Assembly: GCA_008973525.1 (NCBI GenBank)
Contig: WACJ01000007.1
Location: 124,001 to 188,000 of the forward strand
Direction: 5' to 3'
From: Stenopsyche tienmushanensis
Lineage: Eukaryota > Arthropoda > Insecta > Trichoptera > Stenopsychidae
Length of the DNA stretch: 64,000 nucleotides
Both the position numbers and the translations under genes were made by a program. The notes beneath the pieces were generated by a model. The model had not been told where the DNA came from and did not search any database. It saw nothing but the letters and a program-made list of their open reading frames with translations. Below are positions 1-13,046 of this stretch, piece by piece. How positions within the stretch are numbered: the first letter of the stretch is position 1; each line of letters starts with the position of its first letter.

Positions 1-3000
1 TCAATTATCGTAAGATATTTATCAGTCGTTTTATTTATTCGGTGAAGAGAATTTATCAGTATTAAAAAAGATAGAAATTTTTAGGCTGTTCTGTACATAT
101 AAAAATAATTGAAAAAATATTTAAATTACTAAGATGCTAATCACTCTATTTTGTAAAGTTACGAAAAAAGCCATGGAACTATCTGCGTATCGATACGAGA
201 CCACTTCATATTTTAATTGCGAATATAAATGCTAAATATGTAATAAACTTGGATTTATATATATATATATATTTTAGCAACTGTGACCTCTTTTATAATG
301 AATATTTTATACAAATTAGCCAAGCAAATGTGAAAAATCTATTTTTTCAAATATAGCTTACGCGAAACTTCCATTTACACCAGTCAATGATTTTCATCAT
401 AGAATGCTTTTTAAATTTGCTTCTGTGATTGATTTCCGTTTTTATCCACCTTATAATAAATTATTTCATGTGTAATTATGAAATTTTCATGCATTTCCAT
501 GACGGCTTTAACTCAGTTTTCATCCGATCGTCTTTCTTATAGATCTTCTAATACAACAAAATGATCAATCGTTCAATAATACTATTATAGATGCCAAATA
601 GAGCTATATCCGAAAATTTGATTATTGAATACTAACGAAGTTTAATATGATATAATATACATTTTACGTTTATAAAGTGCAGAGATTTTCTAGGAAAGCT
701 TGAAATTGTGTGCAATATATTAGCGTAAGTAAGCTTTTGGGATAAAAAATGACTATCTTATTAATTAATAAAGTCACTAGCTAAACTTTTCTTTAAATCC
801 AATCCAATTTTATAAGATATCTAGCAATTTCTTCGTCTAATCATATCGACTCAACGCTATGCTGGGCATAACATTGAAGCTTATTGTGATTTTAATATGA
901 TAGTTGCAACAATATTCGTGTTTCGACTTATGGCTTACCTTAGTTTTATACTGTATTTTGTGATTGTAGTACGTAAGCTCTAGTTTAATAAACATACGCC
1001 ATATATCGGTAAGTTGTTTTCGTTCATCATTGTCTTGCACCCATTCATCACTAATCTATTGACAGTACTTTAAGCATATAAGACTGATAACTTCGATTTT
1101 TTAATTATTCTTTTTAATGCGCAAGGTGTACATATTTCTAATAAGTCTCAAAATCAGCACATTTCATATTGTATCTCATGTATACTGATTTCTATGATTG
1201 AATGTGTATATATTATTGATATATACATCGCTTGATACGGTTAAATTATGCATTAACTATTTATTGTATCTCGATAATCACTGCACTCGCTGATGTGTAT
1301 CATTTTATGCAATGGAATCATAATTTAATTTTTTTAATAGACCAAATAATTTTTAAAACGATTCCATTGTCGATACGTGCTTTAAAGCTTTATTTTCAAT
1401 ATATTTAAATTTTATTTATAAAAGTAAATTAATTGTTAAGATTACATTATAATATTTATTTTTACACATTAACATCTATTAATTAATAGTAAGAATCATT
1501 TAGTGTAAATCATTAGTTATAAATATAGCTGTGTAAGTCATAAATTGAATGTATAGATAGAGAATAATTGGATGCAATGCGAATTTAAAAAGATGCTTGT
1601 ATTTACCATTGCTGCTTATCGATTTTATGTATTTTTTTATAGAAAATAAAATAGTTTTTAATGTAAACATATTATACATTATAAATAAATACAAAAATCT
1701 GATGTAAAATTTATGTCAACTATATATTTGGCACATGGTCTTATTTTGTAAAATGAACTAATTTATATTTATTCCTAACAATTAATTATAAAACTGTAAA
1801 TATTTCCTGTACACATTGTAAATAGATATATTAAAATAATTTAATTAATAATGTCATCGTTTAGAAATGTTATCGAAGGAAGAGCATGTAACATTTTGAT
1901 GCATTGTAAAATTGTGTCGACAATTTTTTGCAAATAAATATTTTTGTACAATTTATTGAAAAAAAAAAATGCATTTTATTCCTATATAAAGATTAAACCC
2001 ACCTCTAACCAAGTTCAAAGAAAAGTTATCATTTTACAAATACCAACGATAGCTCAACAGGATGTAATGTCATCATCAACGCTTTAATAGCTCATCAAAT
2101 ATATTTCAATCTAAAAGCCGTATAATAAATTATGTATTTTAAATACAAAATAATAAAAAAATAACGAATAAACAGGATTACATATGTTTAAAAACCATAA
2201 AATATATATGCATAAGATTTAATGACATCTCGTGCTCAGGTTTATCAATGAATTTTTTCACATGTTCTTAAAATAGTATCAATTTATTTGATATATGATT
2301 AATTAAAATAATATAAAATTTTAACTGCTTGATAGCCGTATGCATATATTTGCGGGTTTCGCGTGGTGCTTTTTAAGCTCGTAAGCCAAATTAAATAAAA
2401 TAAAAAAGTAATATTTCCGGATATAATACGATCTTTAAGACCTTAAAATCTATCGTGTTAGATGAAATATTATTCTAATACAAGAAACTGGGTTAGATAT
2501 GAAAAATATAAATTTATCGTTTTATATCTAATGAAAATGTGTGCTAAATCATTGACAATTGAAATATTTACGTATTAATATTACACAACCTTTTCTTCGT
2601 CATTAATACTAATCACTGTTAAATTAATATTTTTCTTATTGGCCAAATATTTCAATTTTCGGATCACTCTTCACTTTCATCATATAACATTCTATTTCTT
2701 CTTCTGCTTTACTTCTTTTATTGTCGATTGTTTGCCTTTGGCTAAGAGATCTAAGCTAGAGCTAAGCTCTTATAAAGTTTTTTCTTGATGACTCTCTTAC
2801 AGTGAAAGTGTTCGATCAAATCTAAGTCTTTTATTAAGCTTTTTTATGGCAAAACATTTATTACATTAATCTATTCCATCATCCTCTTAGGTTACCCCAA
2901 ATGCCATATCCTATTTTTTTTATAGAAATATATAGATATATTTTTTTAATTTCCTTGAATACAACATAGCGGTTGTAGGAATGCTGTGTTATAAGAGGGC

Positions 3001-3979
3001 TGCTTATATGCGACAAATGAAACTAAGCATAATTTAAGGATCAAAATCCAATATTATAATGGATTTTTAATAGTTTTGATGGTCACAATAAAAATATATG
3101 ATTGATATATACTTTCGGTATGATAACTTCAAGATTAGAACGAATGACAGATGATGGAGTAAAAGTTGACAAGCGTATAACTTTGACTGACAATTCCAAA
3201 GAGAAGGTATATTTGCTTAAAAAAAACACAAATTCATAGGGTAATTGTCACTGATAGGGTATTTTTTTTAATGCAAAACAGGTTTAACTACCTCCTTATG
3301 TAGTACATAGTTTAAGGCCAAACCTTTGAAAGGTGCATTTATATCATTAATTAAATATCTCGCGAACTTAACAATAAAAACAATTATTTGCAAAGAAATT
3401 CAAACATAATAATATAATTATATTAAAAGCGGAGGAAATATTCCAAATTATTCATTCATTGCATACAGAAAAATATAATTTTGAATGCTCTACTTTTGCT
3501 AAAAATATCCAAGAACTCTATGCAAGAGTGGAGTGAGGTAGTGAAAACAAGTGAAGGGCAAGTAGAATTCTTTTGAACTATGCCATTATGAGAAAATATT
3601 CCTGGTTCAGCAGTTTGACTAAGTAGGACAACTTTGTGTGGCGAGGGGATTTAAAAATGTGTGGAGTTAGTATTATTGAAGAATTTTTGATTTGCAGTTA
3701 TTTTAAGAACAGTATATCTTCTAAGAATTAGCAAAGTGAGAGTAGTTTAATAGCATATTTACTTCTATGAAAACCTTAATAATCTCCTATATATATATAT
3801 AAGGGAAAAATTATTCTTAAATTATGATTATTAAATATTCTTTATGGATGATATTGTCGGTATTTCTAAAAATCAGGGCATATTTATTAAGTGCAAGATG
3901 TAAATGTTTTTAAAATATTAGTTGCCAACGGACAAGCATTTCCACAAAATAAACATTTAAAATGAAGCGTTGAAAGTGG
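1..3979. other. AT-rich non-coding sequence
   Basis: No gene or recognisable transposon. Short open frames at 837-1040 and 1500-1694 (minus) are chance products of AT-rich DNA. Poly(A) and poly(T) runs are common. Confidence 0.6.
256..274. repeat. (TA)n simple repeat
   Basis: About nine TA units in AT-rich DNA. Confidence 0.8.
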
Positions 3980-4060
3980 CAACAAAGGAAGGGATCGAAC
4001 CCATTGAAGAAGATTTCAGTCAAGCAATTCGCCATGGTCACATTGTGCTGCTGTGGTAAA
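3980..4060 (-). repeat. Possible tRNA-derived SINE fragment
   Basis: The minus strand has an RNA polymerase III B-box-like GGGTTCGATCCC (about 4002-3991) and an A-box-like TGGCGAATTGC upstream of it. It does not fold as a proper tRNA. A second GGGTTCGATCC is found at 39.38 kb on the minus strand. Confidence 0.3.
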
Positions 4061-4400
4061 ATTGAATTTACTAAACCATGGCCGCTAATGTGGTATTATG
4101 GGCCCTATATTAAGACGTCGAAGCAAGACGAGTCCTGAATGGCGATCCACAATGGAAAGCAAACAGGATGTCATGGTTGTTTGTGTTGAACGGGATTGAA
4201 ATCATGCTTCACTATTATCGACTGGAGGCTATGTTTCATGAACCGGGAATTCTTGATAGCATATTTAGTATCTTATATCTGTCTTATACACATTGTATTA
4301 GATATTAGAAAGTTTACGTAAAGTAGCTAATTATTTTGAATTCATAAATATTTATGGACTAAATTGAAGAAATTAGCACTGTGAATAAAATGGACGATGA

Positions 4401-4652
4401 AAATCAGATCTATACAAGCCCCGGGTTGTACTTGGAAATCTAAATTTTGATTATATCATATCTACAACTCTTGCAGCATCCAATCGTCTTATAATGTTTC
4501 ACAATGCAGAAGCGGAAGAGCTCTTGGGTGGTAAAATATCTTGGAATCAGCAAAGCATGATAGACTTTACAGACTATCATGAGTGTGATCTCATCATTAA
4601 TAAGCGGTATTTCTTAGATCGGACACCTTTCGGGCAACTGTCAGTGATATGA
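4401..4652 (+). other. Unrecognised open stretch of 83 codons without a start
   Basis: Open between TGA 4398-4400 and TGA 4650-4652, reading KSDLYKPRVVLGNLNFDYII and, further on, FHNAEAEELLGGKISWNQQS. Composition is more protein-like than other chance frames around it (few Lys/Ile/Phe runs). I do not recognise a family. It may be an eroded transposon piece or an unrecognised exon; no clear splice sites were checked beyond this. Confidence 0.2.
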
Positions 4653-7600
4653 TTTGAAACCTCATTGCCTGTTAACATCCAACTAACATATAACTTAGAC
4701 ATTTTATGGCTAATATTATGGGGATCGTGGTGTTATAGTGCCACACAAATTCGCTAACCGCAAATAACAGCTCCCTAGGTGGCCACATTTGAGGTTTCGA
4801 ATATTTTCAGAGCAATAAAATTTTCGTCCTTAGAAATAAAAAAAATCAATGAATTCTTCATATTAGAGATTATTTTGTTGAAACTGTGCTATATGAATGG
4901 ATGTATTAAATCAAAATACGTACGGTTAATAGTAAAAACCCGTCCATTCTATATGTTTGGGCTCAAACATTAATAGATAATAAAGCATAAATTTTACGAC
5001 TCACCATTTCCTCAAACATGAACATTATCCAAATTAAGACGTATCGTAAAAACAAAGCGCATATAATTATGTTATTTATAGTTTATTGCGTATATACTAT
5101 GTAGAAATAAGATCTACTATAAAAGTCAAATAAATCCAGTAGATTTCCCTTTTATAAGCGTTTTTATTAAATTAATACTGAGAATAAGTAAAAATATTCA
5201 AATTAGAGGGAAAATGGCTGTAAAGTGTGTTTATTGAAAAAAATCGAAACGCATGATCGGTATTAGAATGTAAAGTTTAGCTTCAATTTATTAAAATTAT
5301 TTTTTTCACAAGGTCAAAACCATTAATATCATCAAAATCTGGATTGAATTTAATCTGGAGCATCTTTTAATTCAATACCATTATCATTTAAGATTACTTT
5401 TCTATGTTTTGTAAGTTGCTATGAAGCTTTTATAATAGTTAGTAGACCTCATTTCGTATTTTATAGTATGTTTATACGAATTTTAAATATAATTTGTCTC
5501 AAAATAAGTATAGATCGTAATGATAAATCGATTAAACTTAGATTATTAATCCAAGACTAAAACAGTATAATAATGAAATAAAAATATAAATGGATTCAAA
5601 TAGTTTTTTACATTATTTACGAGAAAGCTCAATAAAAAATGATTATTGTGTTATAAAAAAAATCAACAGTAACATTTACATAATTAATTATGTCAATAAT
5701 TTTAGTTATATGACAGAAGATAAAGAAATATAGATTTATATCCTACATTTAGTCCAAATACATTCAACATAACAATTATGACTTGATTATATTTTATGCA
5801 TCGATAAAGTAGAAATTTATACATTTTTCTATAAAGTATCTAATAGAAATATAATTTTAAAAAAACGGTCATTCGTCGAAGTTTTACTCAAGAGACCGCA
5901 GCATTTCTATTATATGTTGCCGAGAAACATTTGAGATATTCGCATTAACAAATCACCTTGTGTCCGGAAATACCTCGAACGTAGAGAAAAAAACATTTAA
6001 AAGTTTTTTTATTAATTCATTAAATGGTCGTTCAAATACTCGGCAGGTAGTCTAATGGACTCAAATGTTTCCACAACATTTCGTAATGACCCACGACTGG
6101 GTTTGGCCGTTTGTGGTCAATTTCGGGTTATTAGCATTCAGCTAAATGTGCCCACACTCGAAGACGATTTAATAGTCGTTGACAACCTAGGACAATTTAA
6201 TTCGTATAATATACGAAATGGACGGGGATATAATTTTCAAATTTGTACATAAATTTCTTGAAAAAACATTGTCAATGGATTTGTGGGGGCTGTTTTGATA
6301 CTTGATCACTTCGAGAATGGCTTTAAAAGATCAAAGATCAAATAATCGATTAACAAATTTTGATCACTCAATCGGTCACGTATTTGACTCCAGCAGAGGC
6401 GTATCAATTAGTAGAATTGAATGTGAAAAACTGAATAAAAACTAAGAGATTAAAGCCCTTCAATGTTGAGATCCTGATATAATTAATGATTGAATAGGAT
6501 AGCATAACTGTGTGTGAAAGGAGCTCTAATTTTGCCATGGTAAATTTATGGTTAATTTACGACAATGACAATATAAAATAATAGCAGTTTTAAATTATCA
6601 GAATGATTATAAAGTGAAAACTCGAACTAATAGAATACATGTTATTAACTGTAAATATTTATATGGTTAATTAATATAAAATAAGAAACGGAAAGCAGAA
6701 AATAGTGAAAAAGGATGTCAAGTAAGTGGAATTAATCAATGCCATCTATCAGTTCTATCAGTTCGTTTTCTACTTTTTATCCAAGAAATCTTAAACAATC
6801 TAATGTGTCAAATGTCATATATTAAAATAATCGATTTTTCTTTCATCTGTTGTCATATTTGTTCTTGTTTTAATTGTAATGATCACCTATAATATCATGA
6901 AACGGTGCAAATATCATGTACAAAGTCAGAGGCTTACCTTGGAAAATGTATGATTATTCAATGACTTTATCTACTGAACCCCCTCAGTATTTTTATAATA
7001 AGTCTACCATGCTGTAGTTAATATGTGTTTTAAGTTTTTTGAGAAGCTCTTTTTGTTAAAAAATAAAAGAACAGGAATGCATAAAGAATGTTTGGTGAAT
7101 TATGATATTATATTATAATGTCGCCATGATTACACCATCACCTCTGAACTTGTTCCCACGACAGTGCAAGCTTACAGCAGCAGCAGAGAACTGGCATAGA
7201 CATTTATATGTTAAGAGAACGCCGAGTGATTAGTAATAAGCATAAATTGTCACCGGAGGCATTAGTGTCAAATTAGCATAATTTTGCCACGATGTTGCCG
7301 GATACGTCATTAATTTTAAAGACAAGGTAGTCAGAATGTGCTATCTCTGTTTTAATCGTATGCGCTTCCATCCTCTTAAACATCCAGCTATAAAATATTA
7401 ATATTACAAATAGCCACAAGAAATGATCTTCGGATCGAGAAAAGTTACATAATTGAGTCGTTTCAAACTATTCAAAGACCACACGATTGTATCCGAAATA
7501 TTTAAGCTCATATTGAGAACAAAACAATCTTTGTTTATGAAAATTGTGTATATTTTATTCTTAAGATAATACTGAGCTATTTTGAATTAAATTAAAAAAA

Positions 7601-8115
7601 AACGTTGTTTAAGTTATGAAATTCTTCATAAATTAATCATCATCGTCATAGTGCAATCACTCGCAATCCGCTGTAGAACTAGAACCTCTTCAAAATCAAC
7701 TCACGAGAAAAGGTCATATTCATATGTATCATACTTTCGCTTCCTCGTGATATCGTCTTGATAATGATTGTCGGTGGTTTATAAAAACTGAGCAATTTTT
7801 AACATATAACATAAGAAAATAAACTATTTTTTACGGAAAATGAATTTTTTAAGGGATTCTCGTTTACTGGATTGGTTTTTTCGGGTTGCTTATAATATTT
7901 TCATAACATATTTATCTCAAGCACTTATTTTAGCACTCCAATGATGAATGAAGCCCTGATTGTTTGAGATATCCAAAAAATGTTAAAACAGTGAGCTAAA
8001 TTTTATCTGACTACTAAGAATTACAAGTTTTCAGCCACGTTCGGGATTTTTCTCATTGATGGTAGTTCAAAAGCCGGAGGTTTTCAAAGAGTCTTTTCTA
8101 AGAGAAAGAACAGCA
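4653..8115. other. Non-coding sequence
   Basis: AT-rich, with a more complex patch around 6040-6250 that includes a 65-codon plus frame of no known family and the palindrome at 6201. Nothing else is recognised. Confidence 0.55.
6201..6217. repeat. Short palindrome
   Basis: TTCGTATA, one A, TATACGAA: a perfect 8-bp inverted repeat at the end of a moderately complex stretch (about 6040-6250). Confidence 0.7.
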
Positions 8116-8493
8116 TTACCTCAATATTTCAAATATGTCGCCGAAGAATATTGTTTCGGGAGGGTTGTGAGGAATTCCTTCGAGACACGGTTGCCGATGT
8201 ATAACAGGGGAGTTTAGGAAGTCCACGGTTCGTTCCCACGACGTGGCGGTCTCGCAAAATACATCCTTGGCGAAGGTTGCCGAAAATTCCATTGTCAGAA
8301 AATGGCATAGCGACTTGCATACCAGCCAAAGGTTCCACCGCCAGATTCCACGGTGTGGTTTCTGCGCCTGAACGATAGGTATTCCGGAAGGGTTGAACCG
8401 TGCGAAGATTGTAAGACGAGCATCGCGACATGATCCTCCGCGGAAATTGTCAGACACCATTTTTTTAGGAGATGATAGAACTCTTGATTCCAT
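8116..8493 (-). other. Unrecognised GC-richer open frame (125 codons)
   Basis: The minus strand from ATG 8493 runs open to 8116; a second minus frame (8431-8129) is also open for 100 codons. The plus strand is open in part too, which is typical of a GC-richer segment with few stops. The peptide has no motif I know. It could be a conserved non-coding element or an old coding relic. Confidence 0.2.
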
Positions 8494-9148
8494 TAGCCAT
8501 TAGTTAAATGTTTAAGCGATAGAATTCTAAGTTGAAAAAATAGCTAAACGTGTGATATTTGGTTGAAGGTTTTTTTTTAAAAGATAACTTTAAAACCTGA
8601 TTTTCTCAGGAAAGGTGGAAAGTTACTTATTTAGAATAATCTTAATCAAATTATTAATTAAATTTGATAAAATTATTATCAAATAATAGTACAAAAGATA
8701 TAATTATACTAAAAATATAACTAAGTTTTATAATTTCCATTGATGAACAATGGTTAATTTTTTTGCACCTTAAACTAAGTTTTTTTTCTTCCTTTTAAAA
8801 TATCTTTACCATTGCTACGTATTATTCAATATTTAACTATTACCCTATCCTTATATATTATATACAACATCATATACTAAATTAAAGTTTCTTGCAGATT
8901 TCAAAAGTTTAAGAATAATCATTGATAAAACTATTAATTCTACCCTTTACATTGACACATTTAATTATGTATTCGTTTCATGACGAGTACTATTCTCTGA
9001 ATCTTCACTATGATAAATTCATACATATAATTATAAAAAAAATAGTTCTTATAAGAAAGATTGATATTCATAATACAAGGAATAGCTTTTTCTCTAATGT
9101 GAGATAAAAATTGATCCACGTCGTTGAAAGCGCCAGACGCTTTTTGAG

Positions 9149-9169
9149 ATTCCTTTCTTCGAAAGGAAT
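9149..9169. repeat. Hairpin with 9-bp perfect stem
   Basis: ATTCCTTTC, loop TTC, GAAAGGAAT. It lies within a 100-codon minus-strand open frame (8961-9263) that I cannot assign to any family. Confidence 0.7.
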
Positions 9170-9934
9170 GTATCCATGGAGGCATTTTAACTATGTAGTT
9201 AAATTTTCTCAAAACACCGGTAGCTCTAAAGTTTCGCTCAAAATCTATACAAGTCCCATACATTTAAAAATTTGATATAAAAAGAGATTGCGATATTCCA
9301 TACATTTATAGCTATATACTATTACGTCGAGCAAAAACGTACGATGCACGATATATATCTTCGCGCTAAAAAGCAATCTAAGGATAATTGTTATATTATT
9401 CACTTGGGAATTGTCTACATAAGGAAATATAAACGCAGAGACCTGTTTATCGACATCACATCCACAACATGATCTTTGTTCTTATTTAACAACCATTACA
9501 ATGCGAGAATCACTTTCGTTGACAATGTCTTTCAACGCACTTACTCGCCATCTCTTATATTATTATCCGATCACATCGTTTATTACCTCTTATATTATAT
9601 CTATTTTCTCATACAAAAATTATAACCCAATTAGCGTTTTAAGCTGAAAAAATAACAGATTCTGAAAGCAAATGAAATGATATATATTTTTTAAATTTTT
9701 GGTAATATTGATCATGATTATCATTAATAATTTTCTAGATTACAGTTACATCATGATCTGTTTGTCGAGTATGAAAGGCATCTAGACGCGTTCCAAGAAT
9801 CACAATGATTGTTAAAAAAGGTAATCGAATTTGAAATTGATGGAATTAAAAGCGAATATGTTCACGTCATCGGGAGCAGAATGATGATGATGTTACCTTT
9901 TGTGTGATTCCAACCCTTTTAACACTGCCAGGTT

Positions 9935-9995
9935 TCGAATTGAAAACCTGTAGCTTTCATCGTTGCTCGATCTTTAACCATTCAACATTAATGAC
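9935..9995 (-). repeat. Possible tRNA-derived SINE fragment
   Basis: The minus strand reads TGGTTAAAGATCGAGCAACG then CAGGTTTTCAATTCGAAACC, like the A and B box arrangement of a tRNA-related SINE head. A full tRNA fold is not evident. Confidence 0.3.
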
Positions 9996-10496
9996 CAATG
10001 CATGTATAATATGATAGTGTAGTAATGAGCCGAATGGGGGCCTCCTTGATAAAATGACTAAAACCGCAATGATTTGTAGAGGAATTCTTCATTTCATGCC
10101 TATTATGTCCTGCATGACTTTATAAGAATGTCCTGGGAAGAGATAGAAAACCTTTTCAATATGATTTTATATAAATACACAATTTTTGAGCTGAATGAAG
10201 TTAAGTTATTATCATCTATTTTATTAACTTACTCCTACAATATATATGTTTTGATTATAATATTTATTGTTTATAGCAATCTGTTAATACTGAAAATAAA
10301 TTCAAAATAAAATAATCAATAATTCATTTTCATTGGAAGACTGAGATTAGTGGTTATTTACTTTCATTTTTGTGACAACAACTAATTCCAATGAATTCAA
10401 CTCGAACAAGTTTCTAATTGTGTATGCTTCCTTCGCCATCTTCTGTTTCTTTTTGAATTAAAATATAAAGAGTGAAACAATTTTTGATTGATTTAG

Positions 10497-10520
10497 ATGA
10501 TTAATTGATTGATTGATTTC
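10497..10520. repeat. (GATT)n-like simple repeat
   Basis: Several GATT units with one change (gatgattaattgattgattg). Confidence 0.7.
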
Positions 10521-12180
10521 AATGATTTTTTAAAATTATTCAGATGTAGTTTAGGATTACTTTTTCATATTAATTCGGTAAATATTTGAAAACATATGTT
10601 GGAGCATTTTATAATGTATCTATCGTAGTAGGAAAAATATAAATACCTATAAAATTTCTATACAACTCATTTCATGTATCTTTTATCAACCTAATTCCAT
10701 TGGGAAGGTTTCTTGTTTTATAGAATTTTAAAGTGAATTTTGACCGGAAAATATGCATTAACATTTTAGTAAAAATTTTCAATAAAAAAACTTTTTTACA
10801 CTTATTTCAATGAAAAAACTTTTTCATTTGAGAATAGATGCATTGCTGAAAGCTGAAAGATATCAAAACTATATTGTACTTTTCTGATTTACATTATATA
10901 AATATTGACTGAATCAAAAATTAGTTTTGTAGAAATGGCTACAAACTCTAGATTATCAAAATCTAGAATTTAAGTCACTCATCTTTTAGTTCAGATCCTG
11001 GATAATAGCATATATTACTGACATTCTACCATAGAATTGACGTGGTTAATGTTGCACATTAATTGATGTTTCTTAACACATTACATACGATCATGTTTAT
11101 AGAGGTATTCAAATGTATTGATTTTCAGTAATAGAAATAATATTTTTACAGAGTCTTTGACAACTCCTAATAATGAAAACTGACTAACTATATTAAGAGT
11201 ACTTTAGAATTATTTGAGAAATCATTAGTTGCGCACTCCTTGTGTAGAGAAGCCGCAGTCCGGCGGTCCAGGTTCTCATCAAAAGGATCCTCGTATTTAC
11301 CCTCATCTCTACAGCGTCCTTACAGTCCCTTATCCATTCACTCTTGTAATTTATTACACGGATTATTGTTATTAAAATCGTATTTATATAAGCACTCAGT
11401 GTTGATAATATAATAACGTAATAATTTCTTTTATGCGTGAAGGAGACGATGACTGGCGGATTTTTCTCCTGAGCATTAACACCGGCGGCCAAGAGAATCC
11501 TTTATTGTAATTGTGGGACGATACAGTCAGCTCAAAGGATATTTTTCGTGAATGTTTTTCCTGATATATGATATCACACCTTAAACAGAACGTAATAACC
11601 ATATAATTTGATAAAATAAATAAAATCAGATATGATTTCCTCGCGAGCTAATTTAATGGCTTTTAAACTGTACAAGGACATTTATTTAAAATGCATATCA
11701 AATCGGCACAATCTTCTTTAATTTTTTAAATATATCGACCAATTATCCCACACTCATCCATTTGCGTAGGTTTTCCTTTTATAATTGTGTCATTTCCTCG
11801 TCCAAAAATGATCATTTGAATAATCACCAAGTATATCTGCTCAGCATCCAGCCACCTCGCATCCGAATGTATGTTCAGAGGCTTCTGATCCCACACTAGG
11901 TGGGTCCAATAAAGCTCGCCTCCACATTGTATACCTTTTATTAGCCCACCTGATGAAGCTCCTTGCCATAATGGGAATTATTTATATATTTCAATTCAAT
12001 ATCGATTCTATATTTACACACCATAACCTTCATCGACACATTCGAAAATCCATGAGACGATAAATCATCGAGATGCATTTCAAATTATTTTAACTTTTCA
12101 TCAAAAATATGTATATTTCTGTGCTACAATGAGAAAATATTTTTATTTAATCGATTAAATTTGAGACCTTGACCTTTAAA

Positions 12181-12210
12181 AAAAAATCCTACAAACTTAT
12201 TGAGTGATGT
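12181..12210. mobile_element. Solo terminal repeat of the same MITE family
   Basis: aaaaaatcctacaaacttat followed by tgagtgatgt matches the right ends at 25.4 and 36.97 kb with about one difference. No matching left end was seen in the preceding 600 bp, so this is a truncated copy. Confidence 0.6.
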
Positions 12211-12767
12211 GCTATTTTGAATTCTTAGGCTGAGTTCTCATTATCTCATTTTCATTATCGACAAATCATTAGATCTTGAATAACGTCTCATCTGAAAAAA
12301 TAACAATAATTAAATTTCAGGTTTTGTGGCATTTGCAATTGAATGATTATCTTTATAAGATAACATAATCATTTTGTTCATTTTTAAACACAGATTTTTT
12401 ATATGATTTGAAAATAATTTTATAAATACCGTTTGACATAATATTTTCAATTTAAAAATACTTAGTCTAATGAATTAATATTAAGATCTGTTGGATTTAT
12501 CAATGCTAGAATTCGATTATAGTACTATCATATATATACATATTTTAGTTTTCAACTTTGATTAATTAAGTCCAAAATATTTAAGGTTTTAGCTCCTTGT
12601 ACAAGTTTCTCAATCATAATTTGTCGAAAACGTCAAAAATGTATTCAATTGCGTAAGCACATCCCTTTTATATGCAAAAAATATGGATAACATTAAAAAT
12701 TAATTGCATCACTGCAAAAGCAGTTTGAGATGTAAGGTAGAATGCAAACCTGCTATTAATAAAATAT

Positions 12768-13046
12768 TTATCGTACGGCTAAATTATGAGTGTCCAGGTT
12801 GCTTTTGTTGAAGACAATACCGTGTGTGGTGTGCCAAAGAGGATGTACTTCAGTGTGATGAGGATGGCCACTCAGTGGGTCGATTAGGGCACCTTTTGCG
12901 CGATCGGCTAATAATGGGCCATTGTGTAATGAACGGCCTCTAGACAAGTCACGCATCCACATAGACGGAGTTCGGACTACAAAAATATTAATTTCATATT
13001 TTTTATTACGAAAATCGCCCAAGAAAAATATTTTAAAAATGTGCAT
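12768..13046 (-). other. Unrecognised open frame (92 codons) over a GC-richer patch
   Basis: The patch at about 12790-12980 is more complex than its flanks. The peptide starts MHIFKIFFLG and then becomes rich in His, Arg, Pro and Leu with no domain. I favour non-coding. Confidence 0.2.

Larger units (their letters stand above)
10000..12767. other. Non-coding sequence
   Basis: AT-rich. Slightly GC-richer patches occur at 11240-11520 and 11860-11980, covered by minus frames of 68-99 codons without domains. It contains the solo MITE end at 12181. Confidence 0.55.
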
